This document shows, in pieces, positions 1-11,852 of a stretch of 64,000 bases of DNA (the stretch's first letter is position 1; the number at the start of each line of letters is the position of its first letter). The notes below the pieces were generated by a model. It saw only the letters and a list, made by a program, of their open reading frames with translations, searched no databases and was not told the DNA's origin. Made by a program: the position numbers and the translations under genes. This DNA comes from Cryptomeria japonica (Eukaryota; Streptophyta; Pinopsida; Cupressales; Cupressaceae), in contig NC_081408.1 in assembly GCF_030272615.1 (NCBI RefSeq), positions 66,412,546-66,476,545 of the forward strand. Reading direction: 5' to 3'.

Positions 1-2447
1 GATCTTCTCAGAACCTAATATCTCATCTCAAATTCACCCATATGCTTAAGCAAGTAATACATCAGAAATACAATGACCATTGGATCAGCTTGCATTACTG
101 CTTAACAGAAAACACTAATGCATCACATGAAAAAGCATCACACATAACACACTCATTTTTCACGTGGAAACCCAACTCGAAAAAACCATGGTGGGGATGA
201 ATACCCACAAGTCGTTCTTGAACTCTTCTAAAGTATGCTATGTTAGGAGCCTAGTCCGGTTAAAGACTTTACAATAGGTTTTGCTAGGAATCGATCCTGC
301 TAGGGATCACTCGGTTAAGGGATGGCTAAATACTTGGTTAGAGGTTAAAACCCTTTTAAAGGTTACCTTGTAAGAGGATTTAAAGAACTCAATGATTTTG
401 AGTCACTCTGTTAAAGGGTTTACAAAAATCATGTTAGAGCTACCTAGTAAAGGGATTTTCCAACTGCTGAAATGGTTAGATGTCAACAGGTAATACACTG
501 ATCTGATAACAACACTCAATGCCAAGGCAGGTCCACTTCAGTTCCTTTACATCTACAATCACACTCTATAGATATTTATTCTCTTCTCTAGTCTAGCAAG
601 AATCACTTCACATAGATTCATTTGCCAACAACTTCAAATGAAAATCATCATCAACCTTATAGCCAACAACTAGGTTGGTGGAAAAAACCTAAAACCCTAA
701 GCATATAGGTTAACAATGATGAATACTAAGAGGGGGGGGGAATTAGTATACCAAAAAATACTGAACTTAAACACTTTAATAGTTTAGCAATAAACCGGTA
801 TAACAGTTTAACTAACAAACTGGTTAACACAAATGCAAACCAAACAACAAATAAGGCATTCACCCACACAAGCATAATCACCATAACACAAGAGATTTTG
901 ATGTGGAAACCCAAATGGGAAAAACCACGGTGAGATGAAACTCACAAGTAACTAGTTGTAGAATAGTAACTAGACCGGTTAAGGTCAGACCGATTAAGGT
1001 CATACAATGTTCTTTACCAGAATAGATCTTGTTAGGAATCTCAATCTCTGTTAGGAGAAAAGTCTGATTAAAGACTACCTTGTGAGAGGATTTCAGATCC
1101 ACAGATGTGAACCACCTTGTTAGAGGATTTACAAAGGCTTTTCTGGGCCTACCCAGTTAAGGGTTTCAGACTCGTCAAAGATGTGAGTAATCAACAAGTG
1201 AGTGATCTAGCAAATAGCACAATCTGCTTGCTTAGATCCATGATAGCTCATTGCTAATGCATTTCAACATTACTTCAGTCTTCAGTAAATCCACACTCAA
1301 TTATAGCACGTAGACTTGATCTTCTCTATTAAGATCACACATACAAAAACTCATCAACCACCACAAACCCTAACAGCTACCACACCTAAAACCCTAGACA
1401 TGATGTCCTTAAAAAAGGAATCTGATTCCATGTCAGTCCAATAGGATTACATTGCAAGTTCCTAGGTTCATTGCATCTAGACACATTTGATAACATGACA
1501 CAAATCACCGTCAAAGTGTTGGTGGATGGTAACTCATCACATAAATATCGGTCGGTAACTCATCACAGAGTATTACCAGCTCATACAACTTTATTGATTA
1601 GTGGTTGGTACCTCATCACAGAGAAATACCGGTTCAAACATTAAATCAATTACCGGTTGTCCAAAAATGAAGACTAGGAAAATGATAACTGCCACTTCAG
1701 TTTCTTTGCTTCGCTTGAGATCGGTAAATAGTTTCTACAAAACATTGATGGCCTATAGACTATAATGCAATACTGGTTTGGAACAAATATCAGTTGAGCA
1801 TAACTCATACATACAAAAAGTGATCTCAAAGAAAGTGTGTGTCCATCAATGACAATCACAAAATAAACATCAAAAATGCCAACAAACAATATAGTCACTC
1901 CAATCCTAGCCGTTTAAACACATTACATAGAGTAAAACAATCTTGAACAAATCTCAAGACATTCTCCATCATCCATTTTTCACCACTTCTAGAAGCTAAT
2001 AACCCATCATGCGCTCTCGACCATTTACTAAGATTTTGCACATTCCCGAGGTAGATAGAATAAATCTTCTTCATGCAAGATTATCAAGGAAATTCTTCGC
2101 ACACACAAGGCTGACATGGCAACATGATCTGATCTTCATTTCAATGCTAACTCATCATAGGATATCATCGGTCGAATCACACAGACTTGGAATGCATCAA
2201 CCGGAAACCCTAAAGCTAAGACTACCAACCGGTAGTCATATCAAATGAAACCCCGATACAAACTTTGCATATACTGGTTAACACTTCAACATACTAGTTC
2301 ACTTTTTTTCATATACTGGTTCATACCATCATACCAGTTCACTTTCCAGTTTGCTTACTTCAATATACCGGTTCATACTTCAACATATTGACATCAATGA
2401 CAACATACAATATCATCATGTCATCAAATTTTGCACATATGCCAACA
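1..2447 (-). repeat. copia-1 3' LTR, incomplete at window edge
   Basis: This is the left LTR of a minus-strand Ty1/copia element. Positions 1-716 match 7052-7766, and 1890 to about 2290 match 7769 to about 8120, so it is a direct repeat of the LTR at 6861-8127. Read on the minus strand it begins TGTTGGCATATG at 2447, directly after a purine tract. About 190 bp of its far end lie outside the window. Relative to the right-hand LTR it holds an extra 1168-bp insertion (717-1884) and about 170 bp next to the purine tract (about 2280-2447) that the other LTR lacks. Confidence 0.85.
717..1884 (-). mobile_element. Solo LTR of a copia-like family nested in the copia-1 LTR
   Basis: Comparison with the uninterrupted LTR (7052-8127) shows a clean 1168-bp insertion. 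It is bounded by the 5-bp target duplication AACAA at 712-716 and 1885-1889. On the minus strand the insert begins TGTTGGCATTTT and ends TTCATCA, the usual TG...CA termini. It contains the C-rich run near its 3' end (G-run on the plus strand, 731-740) typical of the copia LTRs in this window. No internal retroviral sequence is present, so it is a solo LTR left by LTR-LTR recombination. It is related to, but not the same family as, its host. Confidence 0.9.
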
Positions 2448-2460
2448 ATCTCCCCCTTTC
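2448..2460 (-). other. Polypurine tract of copia-1
   Basis: On the minus strand the sequence CGAAAGGGGGAGAT directly precedes the LTR start TGTTGGCA at 2447. This is the expected position for the plus-strand primer of reverse transcription. Confidence 0.8.
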
Positions 2461-2695
2461 GAATTGATGGAAATACACAAAGATATCTCTACATCTTCTT
2501 CCATATTATATGTCTTCAATGCTGCAGATATCTTCTCTGCTTCACATCTTCTCCCCCTTTGACAACAATGCCAAAGTGGAGGCATAAACATCAATGATCT
2601 ACTATGCTGCTCCCCTTGAGGAGTAACATCCTTCAAAACATCAATCCTGAAAAGATTTGGCAATGCAATACCTGACTGATGTGGAGCACATACCT

Positions 2696-5643
2696 TTAGT
2701 TCACCTCTTGAAGGGGATACACCCCTAATTCACCTCTTAAATAGGTAAATGTAGCCTTCAATAGATGCTTGGTGAATATATCTGCTAACTGCTCCTTACT
2801 GGAAACATGTTCCAATACAACCTCTTTGTTCTGAACTTTCTCCCTCAAGAAATGATACTTGAGCTTGAAGTGCTTGGTTCTAGCATACAATACCAGATTC
2901 TTGGAAATATTAATTGCACTTGTTTTATCACAAAATATACTAACCGGTTTAGATAAAAGGACTTTGAAACCACTTAATACATGCTTCATCCAAATTGTCT
3001 GAGTGCAACTCATAAATGCTGCAAAATATTTTGCTTCTACTATAGACTGAGAGATACAACTCTACTTCTTGCTCATCCATGAGACTAGTCTACCACCAAG
3101 AAAGAATGCATCACTGGTTGTGCTCTTCCATTCATCCACATTACCAGCCCAATCGGCATCTGTAAATACATTGATATTGAAATCATTACTATATGGATAC
3201 CACAATCCATAATCTATAGTTCCCTTCAGATATCTAAGAATCCACTTGACTGCTACCAAGTGGGATTCTCTTGGACTTTTCTGGAAATGTGCAGCAATTC
3301 CCACTGCATGTGCATTGTCTAGTTTGTTGTGTACTACATAGTGCAACTTACCAATCATTGATTGGTATTCCTTCCCATTCACCAACGCTGAGTCATCTTC
3401 TTTTGACAATTTACAACTAGACATCATCGATGTACCAACCGGTTTGTTGTCTTCCATGCCAAAGGTCTTCAACACCTCTTTGACATACTTGGACTGAGTG
3501 ATAAAGATACCATCTTTCATTTGTTGAATCTGTAGTCCGATGAAGAACTTAATCTCTCCAATTAGTGACATCTCTAATTCCTTCTTTATTTCATCCTCAA
3601 ACGCATGGCTCATTTTGTCATCTCCACCAAAAATTATGTCATAAACAAACACTTCACAGATCAGAATCTAATCTCCTTTTGACTTCAAATAAATATTGCT
3701 ATCTTCACTTGTTCTTTCAAATCCATTCTTCACAAGATGGGAGTGTAAACATTCATAGAATGCTCTAGGTGCTTGCTTTAATATATACAAGGATTTATGT
3801 AGCCTACACACCATATCACTGTCTTCTAATAGGGAAAACCCATCTGGTTGCCCTATATATAGTTCCTCTTCAAGTATTCCATTTAGGAATGCAGATTTCA
3901 CATCCATCTGATACACTTTGAATCCCTTGAAGGATGCATATGCAAGTAGCATTCAAACTCCTTCCAATATAGCTATTGGAGCAAATATTTCTCCATAGTC
4001 TTCTCCTTCTTCTTGAGCATATCCCTTATATACCAATCTTTCTTTGTTTCTTACCATTGTTCCATCTTCATTCAGCTTGTTTCTAAAAACCCATTTGCTG
4101 CCAATAACATTTTTGTGCTCAGCTTTGGGTACCAAAGACCATGTGCCATTCTTTTCTATTTGGTCAAGTTCCTCTTCCATAGCCTTAATCCAGTCTTCAT
4201 CTTTGTGTGCCTCTTTAAATTTTTTGGGCTCAAATTCAGAGATCATGCAAAAATTCTCTCTAACCTTTGTTCTTGTAAGTATTCTTGCATCCTTGTCCCC
4301 TATGATCTTCTTTGGATCATGATGTACCTTTACATAACTAGGAATGATCTTAACTAATTCCTCTTGTTTTTCCTCTTCATCCTCATCTTCAATAGCATAT
4401 TCTAGTGTAGGAGCACTGTTACTGGTACTTGGTTGTTTTGCAACTGATTCCCAGAAGGTTACATCTGGTTCATCTACCACTCACTCACTACTAGTTTCCT
4501 CAGGTTTCTTAGAGGTTTCATCAACTCTAACATTGATACTTTCAACAATTCTCTGAGTCTTATTGTTAAAACACTCGAGAGCTTTTCTCTTGGTGGAATA
4601 CCCTAGGAATATTCCCTCATCACATTTTGCATCAAACTTGCTCTGGTATTCACTTCTCTTGATATAACACTTGCTACCAAACACTCTAAAGTAGCTTACT
4701 ACTGGAGTCTTACTAGTCCAATACTCATAGGGATTTTTATCCTTACCTTTCTTGATGAGTACATAATTCATAGTGTAGACTGCAGTGCTCACCGCTTCTC
4801 TCCAAAAAGTGTGAGCAACCTTCCTTTGAATCAACATCATTCTAGCTACTTCAACTATAGTCCGGTTGTTCCTTTCTACTAGGCCATTCTACCGTGGAAT
4901 CTAGGGGGCAGATAGTTGCCTATTGATTCCTTTCTCTTCACATTACTTATTGAATTCACCAAAAGTGAACTCACCTCCTTGATCAGTTCTAGTGCTTTGA
5001 AGGCTTTAATCCTCTTACCGCTTTCCTTTTCATCTAGTGCTTTGAAGGCTTTAAACATTCCAAAAGCTTTAGACTTGTCTTTCAAGAATGTGATCCACAT
5101 CATTATTGAGCAATCATTAGTAAGAATCATAAAGTACCTATCTCCCTGAACACTCCTAGTTTTCATAAGACCACACAAATCAGTATGCACAAGATCAAGT
5201 AAATTATCTATTGTGAAAGATTTACCTTTGAAGGTTGAGGAAGACATTTTCCCCAGTTGACATTCCTTGCACAAAGGATTCTATGGTTTTTTCAACACAA
5301 GCAATCCTCTAACTACCTTGATCTTACTGGCCTTCACAATATTATCAAAATTTACATGGTAGAGTCTCCTATGCCATATTTGACTATCATCAAACTTAGC
5401 CAATAGACATTAAATGATATTTGCATTTAACTAAAATAAGTTACCTTTGGTCTACATACCAGTGGCCATCAGTTCACCTCTCTTTCCTTTTATTTTGTAC
5501 ACTCCATCTTTGAATTCTAGAGTGAGTCCTTTATCATTCAGCTGAGAAACATTCAAAAGGTTATGCTCGAGACCTTCTACCCTATACACATTATCAGCAC
5601 TGCTTTTTCCATTTAGAGAGATGGACCCTTTGCCTTTTACCAT
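2696..5643 (-). pseudogene. pol: copia-1 pol relic (integrase, reverse transcriptase, RNase H)
   Basis: Successive minus-strand frames give the copia order. The GAG-pre-integrase segment is at 5452-5643 (EHNLLNVSQL). The integrase core is at 4481-5274 (LDLVHTDLCG, then THFWREAV-like TFWREAV). Reverse transcriptase is at 3062-4480 (GSKWVFRNKLNEDG, KVYQMDVKSAFLNG-type core). RNase H is at 2696-3013, ending EQLADIFTK. The RT catalytic region reads FVYDIIFGGDD, so the usual VDD is damaged. The frame is broken at 3062, 3668, 4879, 5452 (TAG), 3953 and 4481 (TGA). Several stops sit where the family has Gln or Arg, for example two TAG codons in the integrase region around 4887-4905. The element is not functional. 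Confidence 0.9.
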
Positions 5644-5850
5644 ACATGGTGCATCATTACCAAATCAGACTACACATCCATCATACTCTTCTAGAGATAG
5701 AAACATTTTCCAGTCATCAATCATGTGGTAAGAACATCCACTATCAATAATCCACTCATTAGAATTATCAAAGCTGGAGACAAGAGCCTTCTTGTCTGAC
5801 ACATCTTCCTTAACGGCTACAAACACTATGTCTTCACTTTATTCATCTTC

Positions 5851-6789
5851 TTATTCATCATCTGTGACACCTTCATCGACTGCAACAAGACAGTTTCTCC
5901 TATTTCCTCCTTTGAACTTTTTAAACTTCTCCGGTTTGTCCTTATTATCACTATTGGGATAGTTGACATCAATGTGTCCTATCCTATTGCAAGAAAAACA
6001 TTTCAAAGGGAGTTTACCTCTGTATTTTCCAGTTCCCTTAGGAAGTCTCTTAGCAAGAAGAGCTTCAAATTCCATCAGGATCTACTCATCATCCATATCA
6101 TTACTTTGTCTAGGTTCACAGCTAGTACTAGCTTCTTTTCCCTTTCTAGATAGTGCAGCAAATGCTCTAAAGATTGATTTAGTCTTCTGAACACTGCCAT
6201 CATAACTATTTATCTCATATGAGGTCAACTTAGCAATGATAGAGTCAAGGGATACCTTTGTCTTGTCAATAGATCTCAACTCCTGATTAGCGGCAACCCT
6301 TATTGCATAGACCGGTAATAAGGATCTCAAAACTTTGATAATAATGGTGGAATCATCCATTGTACCTCTTGCACTCTTGATGTCTCCTACAATAGTTTTA
6401 ATTATTATCCCATATTGTTGAATGATCTCTCCTTCAACCATCTGCATGTCTTCAAATTTACCTCTAAGGCTTTCTTCCTTAGCTTTCTTCACATGCTCAT
6501 CACTACCATAGATAGACTCCAGATTATCCCATACATCTTTGGGATTGTCTTTATCCTAAACATCTATAAACTCAATATTAGATAGACTACTGATAAGAGC
6601 TTGCATGACTTGCCCATTCTCCTAAATTTCTCTTCTTTGATCATTGGCGAGAGTACCGATAGGGACAACATAAATATTCTCAACATTTTTCCAGTGTTGA
6701 GCACCCATGCTTTTAATGTAGATCTTCAATCTGCCATTCCATATCTTAAATTTATCTCTACTGAACTTAGGACCTTCCCTCTTCTTCAT
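5851..6789 (-). pseudogene. gag: copia-1 gag relic (UBN2-type with zinc knuckle)
   Basis: The ATG at 6789 lies about 60 nt inside the primer-binding site and opens a frame typical of plant copia gag. The UBN2-type segment (NLESIYG, ESLRGKFEDMQM, LRSLLPVYAIRVAA) spans about 6240-6560. A zinc knuckle lies near 6000 (CFSCNRIGH). The last Cys of the CX2CX4HX4C knuckle is Tyr here, so it is probably inactive. In-frame stops at about 6555, 6620 and 6082 break the protein. Gag would form the cytoplasmic particle in which reverse transcription happens. Confidence 0.85.
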
Positions 6790-6846
6790 TAGAATATGAT
6801 CTTTTCCTCAAGCGGTTAAGCTTATAACATAAAGGACTTGGAGGAT

Positions 6847-6860
6847 GCTCTAATACCAAT
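6847..6860 (-). other. Primer-binding site of copia-1
   Basis: On the minus strand ATTGGTATTAGAGC directly follows the end of the 5' LTR. It matches the initiator-Met tRNA primer site common in plant copia elements (TGGTATCAGAGC) with one change. Confidence 0.85.
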
Positions 6861-8127
6861 TGATGAATAATGATGAACAATAAATAACAAATAGATACTG
6901 AGAGGGGGGGGTGAATGAGTATAGACAAAAACTTGTCCAACAACCTAAACTGCAAAGACTGCACTAGTTGGTAAACAATATCACCAATCTAAATCAAGGC
7001 ACTATCAGTAAAACATAGTATGATTGTGAACGACATAAACCGGTAACATCTAGATCTTCTCAGAACCTAATATATCATCTCAAATTCACCCATATGCTTA
7101 AGAAAGTAATACATTAGAAATACAACGACCATTGGATCAGCTTGCATTACCGCTTAACAGAAAACACTAAAGCATCACATGAAAAATCATCACACATAAC
7201 ACACTAATTTTTCATGTGGAAACCCAATTGAGAAAAGCTATGGTGGGGATGAATACCCACAAGCTGTTCTTGAACTCTTCTGAAGTCCGCTCTATTAGGA
7301 GCCTAGTCCGGTTAAAGACTTTACAATAGGTTCTACTAGGAACCGATCCTACTAGGGATCACCCGGTTAAGGGATGGCTAAATACCCAGTTAGAGGTTAA
7401 AACCCTATTAAAGGTTACCTTGTAAGAGGATTTAAAGAACTCAATGATTTTGAGTCACCATGTTAAAGGATTAACAAAAATCTTGTTAAAGCTACTTGGT
7501 AAAGGGATTCTCCAATTGCTGAAATGGTTAGAAGTCAATAGGTAATACACTGATCTGATAATAGAACTCAATGCCAAGGCAGATCCACTTTAATTCCTTT
7601 ACATCTGCAATCACACTCTACAGATCTTTATTCTCTTCTTCTAACTAGCAAGAATCACTTCACATACATTGATTTGCCAACAAATTCAAATGAAAATCCT
7701 CATTGACCTTATAGTCAACAATTAGGTCGTGGCCAAAACCTAAAACCCTAAGCATCTAGGTTAACAATACAGTCGGTCCAATCCTGGCCATTTAAACACA
7801 TTACATAGAGTAAAACAATCTTGAATAAATCTCAAGACATTCTCCAATTCTTCACGTCTTCTGGAAGATGATAACCCATCACGCGCTCTCCACCGTTTAC
7901 TAAGATTTTGCACATTCCCGAGGTAGATAGGATAAATCTTCTTCATGTAAGATCCTCAAGGAAATTATTCATGAGCACAAGGCTAACTCATCACAGGATG
8001 TCATTGGTCGAACCACACAGACTTGGAATGCATCAACTGGAAACCCTAAAGCTAAGACTACCAACCGGTAGTCATATCAAATGAAACCCCAATACAAACT
8101 TTGCATATACCAGGTCACACTTCAACA
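6861..8127 (-). repeat. copia-1 5' LTR, shortened at its outer end
   Basis: This is a direct repeat of the left LTR, read on the minus strand. The inner end (TTCATCA at 6861) abuts the primer-binding site. The outer end stops at TGTTGAAGTGTG (8127), where sequence homologous to the second SRO/RCD1 relic begins, so the element sits inside that relic. The left LTR has about 170 bp more before its own TGTTGGCA terminus. This copy has therefore lost its first part, or recombined with a shorter variant. The matching flank of the left LTR is off-window, so the target duplication cannot be tested. Confidence 0.85.
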
Positions 8128-8133
8128 ATTTGA

Positions 8134-9290
8134 TGCCATAGGCTACACAAAATGATGCTATTATTCCATAGATTCCATCCCTTGAGGTTCCATGCTAGAC
8201 ACACTAGACATTGGCATCACCCCCATTCTTTCTAGTAATGTTATCTATGTGCCCCTGAAGAGACTTGAATCTAGATTGCCCCACCAAACTAAGATGCAAG
8301 TTGTGATAAATTCTAATAATGCTTGTAAAAGTCACTAGCATTCTAAGATAGGACAAAAACTTGTTTCTCACATCTGCAAATTCCTTCTCATCATCAGTTA
8401 CCAACTTAATCAAATTATCTTGTGTGCCCTCAAAAGTGTCATTTGCAATGAAAACCCTAATAGAAGTGGAGAATTAAGAGTCACACAAATCTGAATCAGT
8501 CAAACCCAATTCCACTTTGATATATTTTGGATCTTTGTCACCAAGTACTTTATAATTTTTCAAGCTTGAAAACATCATTTGAAGGGCAATTCCTATCACC
8601 CACATCATAAAGAATTCTAGGGAAAAAGAATTTTCCATCAACATGTTACAAGTGCAGTTGTCGTTGCACCAAAAGATTGACCTGTTAATTTCCCATACAT
8701 GCACTACACTTATAGAATCCATAGGAGGTGGTTAATCCATGTCACAAACCCAAGCACTACACTACAAAACACAAGGAGGCCAAGGGCACACACCTTGCAA
8801 CATAATGTGAATCCAGGCAATGGATCTCTGGTGCCAAATTTTGGAAAAAGCAATAGAATATGGAGAAAATTCCACTAGGCATGAAACACCATCAATGGCC
8901 ACTTCTACCACTCTCTTACCATCTTGGAAAGCCTTCTTGAGGAGCACAATAATTTCAGATGGGAAATGCATCAAGTCATCCTTGTAGAAATACATAATGC
9001 GAGATAGAATACCACTTTTTCTAAGATTACTATAATTTTCCACAACCGCCTCACCATGGGAGCAGCACTTAACAAATCCATATTGGATTTTCTCCCCTTT
9101 CCAGGGGGTACCAATGACCACTTTTTAGCATTCGCATATGAGGTTATAGCCCTTTTTTGCTTCAATTTGGTTTTGTTGACTAATGATCGATACATAAACT
9201 TTCCTCTAATATCCATTTTAAAGAACACCAAAGAAATGAAAAGCGCAATATAAATCTCTATTACCATCTATTTACTGAGGGGACGAGGCT
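8134..9290 (-). pseudogene. RCD1/SRO-like WWE-PARP relic, copy 1
   Basis: Minus-strand frames give a basic N-terminal segment (9267 to about 9110). A WWE-type domain follows (about 9050-8805: NYSNLRKSGILSRIMYF, VVEVAIDGVSCLVEF, QRSIAWI). The start of a PARP-like catalytic domain comes next (about 8230-8134: GGDANV, HGTSRDGIYGI). The order matches plant RCD1/SRO proteins, nuclear regulators that bind transcription factors and often lack ADP-ribosylation activity. There is a frameshift between the first two blocks, stops at 8474 and 8762, and two TAG codons in the PARP motif (8195-8197, 8204-8206). The copia-1 LTR truncates it at 8127. The domain call is from remembered family patterns. Confidence 0.75.
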
Positions 9291-9945
9291 CTAATGCCCA
9301 AACAAACTAGCACAATGACAATAATGAGTGTTTTACAACGATATAGAAATTTACACTATTCTTTTGAATCGCAAAGCATTCAAACAAGTATGAGATTTAA
9401 ACCTGACCTGTATTTCAGGATAACCTCAGCCGCCCAAGTCATTTGGTGTCGTTATTTGATGGTTTAATAGGTTTTCTTTCCCAAGAAGTAAAAATGTTAA
9501 TGAATGTCCTGATTTCTTCATCTAGCTAGTAGTCTCCTAATTATGCAATAGTCAAGTTTACTATTTTCATTCTTTTGCAGGTATGAACCCGGTTTCTTCT
9601 TTAAACTACTTCGGGTACTTTTTTATTTAATAGGCTATTCATGGTGGCAACTTTTCATGGGAGTTCTTTTATTTCAATTTTAAATTTGTACTCTAAAAAT
9701 TTAATGGAAAATTTAATAATCTTGTTAAAAGTGACTGATAGAAAATTGTGCACTACTTTCTCGTATTAAAAAAACATATTTACTTGTCATTAAATTAATT
9801 ATTTGTGTTTAGATTAATTATTTGTGTTAATGGGATGTTATTTTACTTTTTTGTCTTTATGTTATTATTTATGTTTTCCTTTTTTTTTTTTTTCTTATTC
9901 TATTTTTTAAAATGATTTTAATTATAATCAAAATTAACTATGTAT
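9291..9945. repeat. Duplicated flank upstream of SRO relic copy 1
   Basis: This stretch matches 15531-16180 at high identity, including CCGCCCAAGTCATTTGGTGT and the T-rich block near 9880. It lies 5' of the SRO coding part on the minus strand, so it may hold the old promoter or 5' UTR. I see no open reading frame in it. Confidence 0.7.
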
Positions 9946-10989
9946 AACTTCACGGTAGCACACTTGGAATGGCATGGAATGCGTGGTTCGGCAGCAAAGC
10001 AAGACAAATCAGTAACTTCTTCTGCCACAGTGGAATCATGATTAATCCAAGAATGAGCTGTTAGCCTCACAGTGGTTTTTGTTTTATTTTTTCTTTCCTG
10101 TTATATTAAGTGGTTTCTTTAACCTTTGGTTAAAGTAAAGAGTATTTTTGTTATGTAAAAACTATGAGCTGATAGGTTACTTAAGCTGGAAAGCTTGTTT
10201 TTGTTGAGGTCTAAAAAACTGTGATTTTTTGAGCAGCACACAATATCCATTTTCTTTTTCTATGAAATGTTTAAACTGGAATGACTAATTATCAATAAAA
10301 TGTTATGGTGTGCAGTCTTTGAATCCATGTGTTTAAGATTAGGAATCTTTCTTGAGAAATCTACTATGGGTATGATATCATTTATGATCAGTTATTTCTA
10401 TGTTTTTTTCTGAGTTCATGGTTTCTATTAACTATTAGCAGATTCATTGTGTATTGAGTTATGCTAATCCCCCTTGTCCTATGATGCATGAGATAGTATC
10501 AATTAGACATCAATACTGCTATGCATTTTCTATGCTCTAAATTTATAAAGTGAGTGTGTGTGTGAATTACAGTCTGTGAGCTCCTAATTAATCATCAGAA
10601 TATTTTCTTTGTTTCATATAGAAGGCATTCATTTGTGTTGATGGATGAATGCTAAAGCCTTTCCATGATTTCTGCTAAAAAGTGTCAATATTTCATTTAT
10701 GTATTAAATCCTTTGCAAATCATATGAGGAGTTACCCTCTAATGCAGAGGTTGGATTTTAATTAATTCATCCAACTATTGGTAATATGTTTCCTTTCATA
10801 AAGGGGCATACAAGAGTTATTTTTATGTTCGGAGAAAACAAATAGATTTCAGGAAAGGGACAAATCTATTTACCAACATAATTTTAATTTTTAGAAAACT
10901 ATAGATACTTAATACCATTGGATAGAAAGATAGTTTGTGATAAGGAAGCTATATTAAGTGCTCATTTAAGTTTCTCATTCATACATATA
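9946..10989. other. Unassigned AT-rich DNA
   Basis: I see no coding region, terminal repeat or RNA gene here. It has no counterpart in the second unit, where 16181-19507 occupies the equivalent place. Confidence 0.5.
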
Positions 10990-11847
10990 TTTAAGTAAAT
11001 TATTCAAACACTATTGAAAATTTATAACCTTTCAAGGATGATTTATTATAATAAAATAAGGTTAAACTTCTTTCAAATATTGGGAGGAAGATATTTTGTA
11101 TGAAAATATGAATGTGATTCATTAAGTGAAACTGAAATTATGTGAAATAAGGTAGGTTCCTCTTAGAAATTATGTGTGGTGTGTTTCATTCTATTTGTGA
11201 TGATTGGCTTGTCCATGATCAATAAGAATATAAACCCACACACACACACATTTGTGTGTGTGTGACATGTGGTATACCTACCTAATTTTATACATACATT
11301 ATCTTATTTATGGATGAAATCTCTTTTATTTGATATAAATATTCTCATATATTTAGACAATAATGTTGTTACATTTTTCTTTGAAAATAGTATTACTTAC
11401 TCATGATAAATATGCACAAGGAGTCATGTAGATTTATTTGGATTGAGTAATTTCATTTACTTATGTTATCATCTCAAAGATAAATAATAGGAATATAATG
11501 CATGAGTTTCATAAAGGTGTTCATATGCATGTAGGAAAATGGATAGACTTATTAGGAATTTTCATGATTGTTTTAATTATAGATAATAACCCCTTCTCCT
11601 AGTGTGTGTTTGGGCTATGAATCTAGAAAAATGTGTCTATTATGGGTAGACAAAAGTATGATTATGTTCTTGATTAAAACCATATATTTTAAAGTTCTTT
11701 AGCCAAATACATGTTCATTGAAATAGATGAATTAACCTAAAAAAAATTTACTATGATTCTCTATCATATTCTAATAATAGGGCATTGTATCATCATATAT
11801 TTAGATATGCACTTAGATGTATTTGGTATATGACTTGTATGGATGAC
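10990..11847. repeat. Duplicated non-coding segment A, first copy
   Basis: It matches 19508-20375 over its whole length, with scattered substitutions and small indels. In both places it lies directly downstream (minus strand) of a PARP exon that ends in a GT donor, so it is probably part of the following intron of the SRO-like gene. It includes an inverted dinucleotide run (11237-11264). Confidence 0.75.
11237..11264. repeat. Inverted CA/TG microsatellite
   Basis: A CA repeat (11237-11250) is followed after two bases by a TG repeat (11253-11264), so the tract is self-complementary and could form a hairpin. A longer version occurs at the matching place in the second copy of segment A (about 19760-19798). 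Confidence 0.8.
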
Positions 11848-11852
11848 ATTGA

